Positions 33,758 to 41,956 of a stretch of DNA of 64,000 nt are shown here, piece after piece; within the stretch, counting starts at the first letter, position 1, and each line of letters begins with the position of its first letter. This stretch comes from an uncultured Enterorhabdus sp. (GTDB lineage Bacteria > Actinomycetota > Coriobacteriia > Coriobacteriales > Eggerthellaceae), in contig CANSQM010000005.1 of NCBI GenBank assembly GCA_947649205.1, positions 1 through 64,000 on the forward strand, written 5' to 3'. A model generated the notes under the pieces. That model was not told the origin of the DNA. It saw nothing but the letters and a program-made list of their open reading frames with translations, and ran no database searches. A program made the translations under genes and the position numbers.

Positions 33758-35743
33758 GTGACCGGACAGGGAACAATGACGGGCAAGGTTTTCAGTGGCC
33801 GTTATGAAATAAAGGATCGCATCGGCATCGGCGGCATGGCCGAGGTGTACCGGGCCCAGGACAGCACCCTCGGGCGCGTCGTGGCCGTGAAGGTTATGCT
33901 GCCGCAATTCGCCGCCGACCCCTCCTTCACCCAGCGGTTTCGCCAGGAGGCCGCCGCTGCGGCGAACCTCCAGAGCCCCTACATCGTGAACGTGTACGAC
34001 TGGGGCCAGGACGACGGCACCTACTACATCGTCATGGAATTCGTGCGCGGGTCCGACCTGAAGACCGCCATCCAGCAGCGCGGCGCCATCAACCAGCGCA
34101 AGGCCGCCGAGATAGGCGGCCAGGTGTGCCAGGCCCTTACGGTGGCCCACAACCAGGATATCATCCACCGCGATATCAAGCCCCAGAACATCATGGTGCA
34201 GCCCGACGGCAACGTGAAGGTGATGGATTTCGGCATCGCCCGGGCGAAGAACTCCGTGAACGACAAGACCTCCGCGGTGCTGGGCACCGCCCATTACATC
34301 TCGCCGGAGCAGGCCCAGGGCAAGGACCTCACGGCCGCCAGCGATATTTACTCGCTCGGCATCGTGCTCTACGAGGCCGCCACGGGCAAGCTGCCCTTCG
34401 ACGGCCCCGATGCCGTGTCGGTGGCCATGCAGCAGGTGAAGGACGAGCCCGTGCCGCCGTCGAGCATCAACCCGGATATCGATCCGGATCTCGAGGACAT
34501 CATCATGGTGGCCCTGGCGAAGAACCCGGCCGAGCGCTTCGCCACGGCCAACGACATGCGCATGGCCCTGAACGATTATCTGGCTGGCCGCCCCGTCACC
34601 CTGCCGGGAGGCGCCGGCTTCACGAGCGCCCGCACCCAGATGATGGGGGCCGTGGGCGGCATGAACACCCAGGCCGCCACTGCGGTCATCGGCGGCATCG
34701 ACGGCACCCAGGCCATGCCCGGCATCGTGGGCGCCGGCGTGGGCGGCATGGTGTCGCCGAGCGCCACCGGCGGGTTCCCGCCCCAGAACTTCCACGCGGC
34801 TCCCCCGCAGAAGAAGAGCAAGAAACCCGTTATCATCGCGCTCGTGGCCGTGCTGGCCGTGGCGCTCATCGCCGGCATCGCCTTCGCCCTGTCCATGGGC
34901 GGCCCGGCTCCGGCCGAGGAAGAGGTGGACGTGCCCAGCGTGGTGGGCCAGACCCAAGACGAGGCCGAGTTCGCCCTGAAGGAGGCCGGGTTCACCGTGA
35001 AGGTGGAACCGAAGGTGGACGAGGGCACCGAGGAGGGCACCGTGCTTTCCCAGGATCCGTCGGGCGGCAAGGCTGCCAAGGGCTCCGAGGTGAAGATCGT
35101 CGTGGCCGTGGGCCCCGAGGAGAAGGAAGTGCCCAGTCTGGCGGGACTGACCGAGGATGAAGCCAAGGCCAAGGCCAAGGAGTACGGGTTCACGGCGGTG
35201 CTGCGGGAGAGCAGCTTCTCCGAGGATGTGCCCGAGGGCCAGGTCATGTCCCAGAGCCCCTCGGCCGGCAGCATGGAGAAGCCGGGCACCCAGATCGAGT
35301 ACGTGCTGTCCAAGGGCAGTGAGCTGGTGAACGTGCCGAACGTCATCGGTCTGTCCGAAGAAGACGCCATCGCGAAGCTCCAGAGCGAGGGCTTTGGCGC
35401 CGATGTGAAGGCCCGCGAGTACAGCGACACCAAGAAGGAGGGCACGGTCATGAAGCAGGACCCCCTCAACGACAAGGTGGCGCCGGGCTCCACGGTTTCC
35501 ATCACCATCTCGAAGGGCCCTGAGCCCGCTCCCGAGCCGGAGCCCGAGCCCGATAACAACGGGGGCAACAATAACGGGGGCAACAACGGCGGCAACAATA
35601 ATGGGGGCAATAACGGCAATGGGGGGAATAACCCCGACCAGCCCGAGAACCCCGATGGTGGGAACAACCCCGATCAGGGCGGTGACGGTGGCCAAGGCAA
35701 CTCCGGCAACAATCCGGGCGGCACCACCCCTGCTGCGGAATAA
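33758..35743 (+). CDS. pknB: PASTA-domain Ser/Thr protein kinase (PknB)
   Basis: 661 residues. The kinase domain (about 15-275) shows GIGGMAEVY, VAVKVM, HRDIKPQN (about 137) and DFGIA, with APE-like SPEQA. One membrane helix lies at about 357-380. Three extracellular PASTA repeats follow (about 388-592), which bind muropeptides. The C-terminus is a low-complexity Asn/Gly tail with repeated NNGG units. The GTG start has AAGGAG 8 bp before it. It is last in the operon; no separate pknA exists here. It phosphorylates FHA partners and envelope enzymes. Confidence 0.96.
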   Translation: MTGQGTMTGKVFSGRYEIKDRIGIGGMAEVYRAQDSTLGRVVAVKVMLPQFAADPSFTQRFRQEAAAAANLQSPYIVNVYDWGQDDGTYYIVMEFVRGSDLKTAIQQRGAINQRKAAEIGGQVCQALTVAHNQDIIHRDIKPQNIMVQPDGNVKVMDFGIARAKNSVNDKTSAVLGTAHYISPEQAQGKDLTAASDIYSLGIVLYEAATGKLPFDGPDAVSVAMQQVKDEPVPPSSINPDIDPDLEDIIMVALAKNPAERFATANDMRMALNDYLAGRPVTLPGGAGFTSARTQMMGAVGGMNTQAATAVIGGIDGTQAMPGIVGAGVGGMVSPSATGGFPPQNFHAAPPQKKSKKPVIIALVAVLAVALIAGIAFALSMGGPAPAEEEVDVPSVVGQTQDEAEFALKEAGFTVKVEPKVDEGTEEGTVLSQDPSGGKAAKGSEVKIVVAVGPEEKEVPSLAGLTEDEAKAKAKEYGFTAVLRESSFSEDVPEGQVMSQSPSAGSMEKPGTQIEYVLSKGSELVNVPNVIGLSEEDAIAKLQSEGFGADVKAREYSDTKKEGTVMKQDPLNDKVAPGSTVSITISKGPEPAPEPEPEPDNNGGNNNGGNNGGNNNGGNNGNGGNNPDQPENPDGGNNPDQGGDGGQGNSGNNPGGTTPAAE

Positions 35744-35758
35744 GGCCAGTATGCGATT

Positions 35759-35786
35759 GAGCGCCGCGCCATGCGGCGCTCTTTCT
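35759..35786 (+). terminator. Terminator after pknB
   Basis: GAGCGCCGC (35759-35767) and GCGGCGCTC (35773-35781) form a 9-bp stem with a 5-nt loop, followed by TTTCT. It closes the fhaA-pknB operon. Confidence 0.75.
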
Positions 35787-35958
35787 ATATCTGAACTCGC
35801 AGGGAAACCCGGGGGTTCCAGTGCCTCCGAGGATGTCGGGGCCCTCACTGGCGGAGGAGGGGAGTGTCGGATGCCCTCCGGGGATGCCGATTGTCTCGCA
35901 CTTGTGGCTGCCCCAGGGATGCCGATCGCCCGTAGGGCAAGGGCCAGGCCTTGCCTCC

Positions 35959-36003
35959 CTACGCGCGGAACAGGTCGATGACGTCTTGCTTGGAATGGAC
36001 GCC
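35959..36003 (-). pseudogene. Remnant of a LuxR-type HTH C-terminus
   Basis: On the minus strand the 14 codons before a TAG (35959-35961) read GVHSKQDVIDLFRA, very close to the ends of the LuxR regulators elsewhere in this window (KLGANSKADVIALFEG, KLDVHSRDQLISLV). Upstream of it the frame no longer resembles a LuxR protein. The fragment suggests a deleted membrane-LuxR gene. Apart from this, 35787-36088 shows nothing recognisable. Confidence 0.4.
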
Positions 36004-36088
36004 GAGAAGAGCCCGGCAAGGTGTCCCACTCCTGCAACGATACGATGAAGACGGGCGGCTTCCTCGTTAGGATGGGGAAGTCGCCCCT

Positions 36089-36094
36089 ATAATA
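36089..36094 (+). promoter_or_regulatory. -10 hexamer next to the mscS start codon
   Basis: A perfect TATAAT ends 6 bp before the ATG at 36100 and no Shine-Dalgarno sequence lies between. Transcription would begin at or next to the A of the ATG, predicting a leaderless mRNA. Confidence 0.5.
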
Positions 36095-36099
36095 GAGCC

Positions 36100-37041
36100 A
36101 TGGAACAGCTCTTCGACATCTTCGAGAAATTCATCCACGCCGACTGGTTCAACTCCCTCATCGGCGCGGCCATTATCTGCGCCATCACCTTCGTGGTGTG
36201 CCGCGTGACCGTGTACTTCGCGCGGCGGTTGCTGAACCGCACGTCGCTTCTGCCCTCCAGCTCCATTTTCATCAACGTCATCCGCGCCACGGTGTGGCTC
36301 ATCGGCATCGGGTTCGTGCTGTCGGCGTGCTTCAACGTGAACGTGAACGGCATGATCACCGGCCTGGGGGTTGTGGGTATCGCCATCTCCCTGGGCTTTC
36401 AGGACACGCTCTCGAACCTCATCGGCGGTTTGCAGGTAAGCCTGTCGCGTTCGGTGGAGCCAGGAGACAACATTCGCATGGGCTCGTCGGGCGTGACCGG
36501 GGTGGTGAAGGACGTGACCTGGCGCTATACCACGGTGGTGGACAGCTCGGGCAACCACACGAACATCCCCAACGCTGTGATGACCTCTACGGCGGTGACC
36601 CGGCTCTCGCCGCTCAGCGACGTATCCATCGCGCTGATCGTGACCACCAACAGCGAGCGGCTGACCGCTACGGCCCACCACATCGAGGATGCGGCCGAGA
36701 AGGCGGTGTCGCGGGTGAGCAAGATCAAGAAAGGCCCCTCGGTGAGCTTCAGTGCCATTACCGAGCGCGGTTTCCAGGGAACGCTGAGCTTCACCATTGC
36801 CGATGCCAGCAAGGCCGGCAATGCCACCGATGCGGCCATTCGCGCCATTGCGCCCTACGTGCACAATCACCTGATCGAGGAAGAGATGGAAAGCCTTGCC
36901 GAGCCGACGGCGGCTACGGGGGCCCCGGCCGACCCGGCGCCCGCTCAGGGCGAGACGGTTGCGGCAAAACCGGTGTCTGCGTCGGGAGGGGAGGCGGCGC
37001 TGGCCGCCGTTGCTGCGGCTTCCGATGAGGGGGATAAGTAG
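36100..37041 (+). CDS. mscS: Small-conductance mechanosensitive channel (MscS family)
   Basis: 313 residues. Three membrane helices are followed by the MscS beta domain. The pore helix region is VVGIAISLGFQDTLSNLIGG, then VEPGDNIRMG, VVKDVTWRYTTVVDSSG and the IPNAVM signature. It opens under membrane tension to release solutes during osmotic downshock. The last about 50 residues are an Ala/Pro/Glu-rich tail with no clear fold. It stands alone between a terminator and the candidate structured RNA. Confidence 0.92.
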   Translation: MEQLFDIFEKFIHADWFNSLIGAAIICAITFVVCRVTVYFARRLLNRTSLLPSSSIFINVIRATVWLIGIGFVLSACFNVNVNGMITGLGVVGIAISLGFQDTLSNLIGGLQVSLSRSVEPGDNIRMGSSGVTGVVKDVTWRYTTVVDSSGNHTNIPNAVMTSTAVTRLSPLSDVSIALIVTTNSERLTATAHHIEDAAEKAVSRVSKIKKGPSVSFSAITERGFQGTLSFTIADASKAGNATDAAIRAIAPYVHNHLIEEEMESLAEPTAATGAPADPAPAQGETVAAKPVSASGGEAALAAVAAASDEGDK

Positions 37042-37084
37042 GGAGGAGCCCCGCCTTTGCGGCGATGGGCATAAAAATGCCCCG

Positions 37085-37243
37085 CCCCCGCCAGAGGATG
37101 AACCCACCTCACAAGGTGGGTGCTCGCATCTGGGATCCTGGCTTTCGTATCAACGGACACGAATCTCCATTCCACCAGCTTCTAAAGCTCCCTCAGTTCA
37201 ATACGTCGGTCCATCGCAGTGTATGGCGGGAACAGGACTTGAG
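37085..37243 (-). ncRNA. Candidate structured small RNA, 6S-like
   Basis: No gene lies in 37042-37418. On the minus strand a TATACT (37252-37247) could start a transcript near 37243 of about 160 nt. Its 5' CCCGCCA can pair with TGGCGGG at the 3' end. Inside this, GATGGACC pairs with GGTTCATC (one G-U). Local hairpins are AGCTT-TAG-AAGCT, TTCGT/ACGAA and a perfect CCCACCT-TGTG-AGGTGGG (37120-37103). The end-to-end pairing, and the GCGAGCACCCACCT...AGGTGGGTTC 3' part as I recall it from 6S RNAs, suggest 6S RNA, the RNA polymerase-binding regulator. Identification is tentative. Confidence 0.45.
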
Positions 37244-37418
37244 TTAAGTATACGCGAACTTGCGCTGAGGGGAAGTCTTGACAAAATCCGTTACCAAGTT
37301 TTTCTTTGGTGCGTTTGGGGCGAGGGAGCCGGTGGCAACGGCTCGGCACCAAGTCAATAGCTGAGTGCCAGGGTCGAGTTTCGCCAGGGTACCATGGGGT
37401 CTTCGGAAAGGAGGGCCC

Positions 37419-39071
37419 ATGGCCACGTTCGAGGAATTTCTGAAGGTCGCCGAGATTTCCCTGAAGGACAAGACCTCCCACAAGCGCATGGACGAGATCA
37501 TCCACATCATGCGCGAATACCACGTGCTGCGCGGGCTCACCCCCGAGCGGGCTGTGGAGGTGCTGCAGGCCCTCGGGCCCACCTATGTGAAGATCGGCCA
37601 GCTGGCATCGAACCGCTCCGACCTGCTGCCGAAGGCCTACTGCGACGCCTTCGAGAAGCTGCGCGACGATGCGAATCCCATGGCCTTCGAGCAGGTGATC
37701 GAGCAGATCGACCGCGCCTACGGGAAATCGTGGCACGCGGTGTTCGCCTCCATCGACCCGAAGCCCTTGGGGGCGGCCTCTATCGCCCAGGTGCACAAGG
37801 CTGTGCTGCTCGATGGCACCACGGTGGCCGTGAAGGTGCGCCGTCCCGGCGTGGCCGAATCCATGGCCGAGGACATCATGCTCATGAAGCACCTGCTGGC
37901 TCTGGGAGAGTTCGCTTCCAACACCCACCGCGATATGCTGCTGTCGCTGGAGGGCTTCGTGGAAGAGATCGAGCGCACCACGGCCAACGAGGTGGATTTC
38001 ACCCAGGAGCTGGGCAACCTCGTGCGCTTCCACGGCGAGCTGGCCGATGAAGAGGGGGTGACGTCGCCGGTGGCCTATCCGGCCTACTCCACCGAATCGG
38101 TGCTCGTCATGGAATTCGTGCAGGGGGTGGAAATATCCGACACGGCGACCCTGCGCAGCCAGGGCATCGACGTGGACGCTCTGGCCCGCCGTGTGTGCCA
38201 GAGTTACGTGACTCAAGTGCTCGACCACGGGTTCTTCCACGCCGACCCGCACCCGGGCAACATCCTCGTGCGCGACGGCGAGGTGGTGTGGATTGATCTG
38301 GGCATGGTAGGCACGCTCACGGTTTCGGAGCGCATGCTCGTGGGGAAGGCGTTCACGGCTGTGGCCACGGGCAATGCCTATCTGCTGAAGGAAGCGGTCA
38401 TGGGGCTCGTGCGGGTAACGGGACCGGTGGACCACGGGGCCCTGCTCGCAGCGCTGTCGCGGCTTTTGGCCAAGTACAGCACCGCCGAGTTGAAGGAGAT
38501 CAACGTGGGCACGGTGCTCACCGAGGTCATCGAGGTGCTGCGCGATCAGAATATGGTGATGACTTCGTCGGTGACCATGCTCGCCCGCGGCTTCGTGACC
38601 CTTGAGGGGGTCATCGCGCAGATTTCGCCGAACACGAGTGTGATCGAGATCGTGTCCAAGCACGTCATTGCCCAGCAGGGCGACCCGAAGCTGCTCGGCA
38701 CGCGGGTGCTCGATCTGGTGGTGTCGAGCGCCGCCTCGGTGGAGGCCCTGGCGAAGCTGCCCACCCAGCTGTCGAATACCTTGGAAATGGTGGATCGCGG
38801 CCAGGTTAAGGTGAACGGCAGCATCGATGTGTCCTCCCGCATTCTGGCCACGGCCTACGCCTCAGTGGGGCGCCTGTCTCTGGCGCTGCTGTCGGCGGGG
38901 CTGTTCATCGGGTCGTCCATCGTGTGCACCACCGCCATGCAGCCGCGGTTTCTGGACGTGCCCCTGCTCGGTGTGCTCGGTTACCTGGGCGCCTTCGTGC
39001 TGGGAGGCTACACCGTGTTCCGCATCATGGTGTCGCGCCATCGCCTGCTGAACAACGAGGAGCCACGGTAA
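37419..39071 (+). CDS. ABC1/UbiB-family atypical kinase
   Basis: 550 residues. The ABC1 fold shows the Ala-rich KIGQLASNR (the family KxGQ motif), GAASIAQVHKAVL (the A-rich loop that replaces the Gly-rich loop), VAVKVRRPG, HGFFHADPHPGNIL (catalytic Asp and Asn) and WIDLGMVG. Two hydrophobic helices at the C-terminus (about 490-540) anchor it. UbiB/ADCK proteins support quinone lipid biosynthesis; here the likely partner is menaquinone, the carrier that feeds the reductases. The start at 37419 has AAAGGAGG 6 bp upstream. Confidence 0.9.
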   Translation: MATFEEFLKVAEISLKDKTSHKRMDEIIHIMREYHVLRGLTPERAVEVLQALGPTYVKIGQLASNRSDLLPKAYCDAFEKLRDDANPMAFEQVIEQIDRAYGKSWHAVFASIDPKPLGAASIAQVHKAVLLDGTTVAVKVRRPGVAESMAEDIMLMKHLLALGEFASNTHRDMLLSLEGFVEEIERTTANEVDFTQELGNLVRFHGELADEEGVTSPVAYPAYSTESVLVMEFVQGVEISDTATLRSQGIDVDALARRVCQSYVTQVLDHGFFHADPHPGNILVRDGEVVWIDLGMVGTLTVSERMLVGKAFTAVATGNAYLLKEAVMGLVRVTGPVDHGALLAALSRLLAKYSTAELKEINVGTVLTEVIEVLRDQNMVMTSSVTMLARGFVTLEGVIAQISPNTSVIEIVSKHVIAQQGDPKLLGTRVLDLVVSSAASVEALAKLPTQLSNTLEMVDRGQVKVNGSIDVSSRILATAYASVGRLSLALLSAGLFIGSSIVCTTAMQPRFLDVPLLGVLGYLGAFVLGGYTVFRIMVSRHRLLNNEEPR

Positions 39072-39298
39072 GACCGGGAATTCGAGCTGCGATTGGATGA
39101 GACCGGGGCTGGGGGGTGGACGGTGGTCCGGCGCAACCCTGGGACAGGTCTTTTGGTGAGCGCGCCCTGCGTAACGCCGTGACTACAGCTGGCCGTAGTC
39201 GCAGGCGCGGGGGCGGCCCGTGATAAAATGACCTTGCGACTTATTTATTATGAGTTGACGGGTTAGCATTCACGCTGCCCGGGGAACAGGAGGCCGTT

Positions 39299-39769
39299 AT
39301 GTACCAGAAGATTCTCGTCCCCTACGATAAGTCCGAGCCGGCCCAGCACGCGCTGTCGGCGGCCCTTGATCTGGCTGCTGGGGTGCCCGGCGCTCAGATC
39401 ACCGTGCTCTCGGTGGTGGACTGGCACGACTTCAATGCGGAGACCTTCAAGATTGCCTCGCGCATGTCTGGCGTCATGGGCGACACCATGGATATGGACG
39501 TGATTGCCGAGGTGGAGAACGAGGCCATCAAGGCCGACACCGACGCCATTGCCGAGAACATCGCACCCTTGGTGGGCGACGCCGAGGGCATCGGCATCGC
39601 CGTGGTGAACGGCTCGCCCCACGACTCCATCACCGCCTATGCCGACGAGGGCGGTTACGACTGCATCGTCATGGGCCATCGCGGCCTGGGCGCCGTGCGC
39701 GGTATGCTCGGCAGCGTGTGCTATTCGGTGCTGCATAAGACCAACGTGCCCGTGCTCATCGTGAAATAG
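39299..39769 (+). CDS. Universal stress protein (UspA family)
   Basis: 156 residues. A single Usp domain: KILVPYDKSEPAQHAL at the start and the ATP-binding signature G-x2-G-x9-G-S in MGHRGLGAVRGMLGSVCYS near the C-terminus, followed by VPVLIVK. RBS GGAGG lies before the start. It is 10 bp upstream of the Gly-rich membrane protein gene, so the two are probably co-transcribed. 39072-39298 before it shows no gene. Confidence 0.93.
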   Translation: MYQKILVPYDKSEPAQHALSAALDLAAGVPGAQITVLSVVDWHDFNAETFKIASRMSGVMGDTMDMDVIAEVENEAIKADTDAIAENIAPLVGDAEGIGIAVVNGSPHDSITAYADEGGYDCIVMGHRGLGAVRGMLGSVCYSVLHKTNVPVLIVK

Positions 39770-39779
39770 AGGAGGGCCC

Positions 39780-40967
39780 ATGGGTCGTTCAGGCGGAGGC
39801 GGCGGCTTCTCCGGAGGGGGAGGCGGCTTCGGCGGCGGGTTTGGAAGCGGAGGCGGCGGTTTCGGAGGCGGATTCTCCGGCGGTTCCGGCCGCGGCGGCC
39901 GCTCCGCGGGCGGCGGCCTTGGCGGCTCCGGCTTCGGCGGGGGCTACCACGGAGGCGGCTATTACGGCGGCGGTTTCGGTGGTGGCAGCTTCTGGGGCGG
40001 TCTGCTCGGCGGCCTCATCGGCTCGAGCCGTAGCGGCGGTGGATCGTCGCGCCCGCCCGCGATGCCCCCGCAACCGAACGGCCCCCAGCAGCCGGGTCCG
40101 GGCGGTTCCGGTCCGGGCGGTCCGAATGGGCCGCAGCTTGGAACACCCCAGGGAACGCCCCCGAAGAGCGGCTGCGGCACCGTGTTCGTCGTGCTGGCGG
40201 CGGTGCTGTTGGTGCTCCTGCTGGTGGTGGCCCTCGGCGGCGGCAGCTGCTCGAGCGCCGATATTCCCCGTTCTACGGTGGAGCGCACGGCCCTCGCCCC
40301 CGGCTCGGTGAACGAGACCGGCTACTTCACCGACGAAGATGGCGACTGGATCCACGATCCGGCCAAGCTGGAGCGCGGTCTGCGCCACTTCTACGAGGAA
40401 ACGGGCGTGCAGCCCTACGTGTACATCCTGCCCAACGGGTCGGTGCGCTCCTACCAGGAGCTTCAGTCCATCGCCCAGCAGAAGTACGACGAGCTGTTCA
40501 CCGACCAGGCCCACTTCGTGCTGGTATTCTGCGACGACGGCAACGGGCGCTTCAACGCGGCCTACTGGGCCGGGGCGCAGACGGGATCGGTGCTCGACGA
40601 CGAGGCCATCAATATCTTCAAGGGCTATCTGAGTCAGAACTACGACGACATGAGCCTGTCCGAGGAAGAGATCTTCTCCAAGGCGTTCAGCGATACCGCC
40701 GACCGTATCATGCGGGTGACGCCTTCGCCGCTGCCGATTATCGCGGTGTGCGGAGCGGTCATAATTGTCGCCGTTGTCGTGTTCGTCATCGTGCGCAATC
40801 GGCGCCTGGCCAAGCAGCGCGAGGCCGAGCGCATGGAGCAGATTCTGAGCACGCCGCTGGAATCCTTCGCCGACAGCGAGCTTGAGGACTTGGAAAAGAA
40901 GTACACGGCCTCGGCGACGGGCGCTTCGGACGCGCCGCCCGTACAACCCACGAGACCCCCGCAGTAG
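39780..40967 (+). CDS. Glycine-rich membrane protein with TPM-like outer domain
   Basis: 395 residues. The first about 95 residues are almost all Gly, Ser and Phe (GGGGFGGGFGSGGGGFGGG). A Pro-rich stretch leads to one membrane helix (about 138-158), an outer domain of about 140 residues with features like the TPM fold (PYVYILPNGSVRSYQEL, VLVFCDDGNGRFNAAY), a second helix (about 318-340) and a short acidic tail. It begins 10 bp after the Usp gene with GAGGAGG upstream, and the pspA-like gene follows 135 bp later. Its role may be in envelope stress, which is inferred from the neighbours only. Confidence 0.65.
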   Translation: MGRSGGGGGFSGGGGGFGGGFGSGGGGFGGGFSGGSGRGGRSAGGGLGGSGFGGGYHGGGYYGGGFGGGSFWGGLLGGLIGSSRSGGGSSRPPAMPPQPNGPQQPGPGGSGPGGPNGPQLGTPQGTPPKSGCGTVFVVLAAVLLVLLLVVALGGGSCSSADIPRSTVERTALAPGSVNETGYFTDEDGDWIHDPAKLERGLRHFYEETGVQPYVYILPNGSVRSYQELQSIAQQKYDELFTDQAHFVLVFCDDGNGRFNAAYWAGAQTGSVLDDEAINIFKGYLSQNYDDMSLSEEEIFSKAFSDTADRIMRVTPSPLPIIAVCGAVIIVAVVVFVIVRNRRLAKQREAERMEQILSTPLESFADSELEDLEKKYTASATGASDAPPVQPTRPPQ

Positions 40968-41102
40968 CGGGACCGGGCCTCTGGCTCGCACGGGGCCAGA
41001 GCCGCCGAAGGGAGCACCGCGCCCACGGGCGCTTGCCGATAACGTCCCGCCCTCGCGCGGAACAACCGAACCGGGCCGATTGGGCCAGATAGGAGATGCA
41101 CC

Positions 41103-41786
41103 ATGGGTATCCTCGATCGTTTCACCTCCATCGTGAAGGCGAACATCAACGAGCTTTTGGACAAGGCGGAAGACCCTGAGAAGATGGTGGACCAGTACCT
41201 GCGCGAGATGACCGAGTCGCTGGCCGAGGTGCGCGAGGCCACGGCCGGCGTCATGGCCGAGGAGCGCCGCTGCAAGAAGCTCGTGGACGAGAACAAAGCC
41301 GAGATGGAGAAGTACGAGGAGCTGGCCCGCAAGGCCCTGGCCGCCGGCAACGAGGCCGATGCTCGCGTGTTCCTGGCGAAGAAGCAGGAGCTGGCCGGCC
41401 GCACCGAGGGGCTGACCGTGGCCTTTGAGGGCGCCAAGGCCAACGCCGACAAGATGCGCCAGATGCACGATAAGCTGGTGGCCGATATCGAGGAGCTGAA
41501 TGCGCGCAAGGCCACTATCAAGGCCAAGGCCGCTGTGGCCAAGACCCAGAGCAAGGTGAACGAGATGACCTCGGCCAGCGACCGTGCCGAGGGTGCTCGC
41601 AGCGCTTTCGACCGCATGGAGGCCAAGGCCGACGAGATGTTGGACCGCGCCAACGCCGTGGCCGAGCTGTCCGAGAAGCCGGCCGATCCCACCGAGGACC
41701 TGGCGAAGAAGTACGCCGAGGCCGGCGCCACCGCCGCCGTGGACGACGACCTGGCCCGCCTCAAGAAGGAAATGGGCCTGGAGTAG
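41103..41786 (+). CDS. PspA/IM30-family protein
   Basis: A 227-residue, almost fully helical coiled-coil protein with the family start GILDRFTSIVKANINELLDK (amphipathic membrane-binding helix), then EDPEKMVDQYLREM and long Glu/Lys/Ala-rich coils. PspA proteins assemble as ESCRT-III-like polymers that protect or reshape the membrane. RBS AGGAGA precedes the start. No pspF-like or liaFSR-like regulator is adjacent. The two upstream genes (Usp and Gly-rich membrane protein) may form a stress cluster with it. Confidence 0.9.
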   Translation: MGILDRFTSIVKANINELLDKAEDPEKMVDQYLREMTESLAEVREATAGVMAEERRCKKLVDENKAEMEKYEELARKALAAGNEADARVFLAKKQELAGRTEGLTVAFEGAKANADKMRQMHDKLVADIEELNARKATIKAKAAVAKTQSKVNEMTSASDRAEGARSAFDRMEAKADEMLDRANAVAELSEKPADPTEDLAKKYAEAGATAAVDDDLARLKKEMGLE

Positions 41787-41811
41787 CACGCTTTCATGCC
41801 GAAAGCGTGCT
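41785..41811 (+). terminator. Hairpin after the pspA-like gene
   Basis: AGCACGCTTTC (41785-41795) and GAAAGCGTGCT (41801-41811) form a perfect 11-bp stem around ATGCC, starting at the stop codon. No T-run follows. Confidence 0.55.
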
Positions 41812-41852
41812 ATCGCGCCGCTCCGCGGTGATTGCGTAACGAACTCAGACTT

Positions 41853-41884
41853 AAGGGACGGTCTCCGGATCGTCCCTTTTTGTT
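41853..41884 (+). terminator. Rho-independent terminator
   Basis: AAGGGACG (41853-41860) and CGTCCCTT (41871-41878) form an 8-bp stem followed by TTTTTGTT. It is the main terminator for the pspA-like gene. The opposing LuxR gene ends at 41957. Confidence 0.75.
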
Positions 41885-41956
41885 GGAAGTGCGGCGCTAA
41901 GAGAGCCTGTTAAAAGCAGGTTGTCTGGAAAGCTGACGCTGGTTGGCGCGAGCGTC

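Noticed and set aside
37066-37081. GGGCAT-AAAA-ATGCCC hairpin as a terminator for mscS
   Set aside because: No T-run follows on either strand and it lies next to the structured RNA candidate, so its role is unclear.
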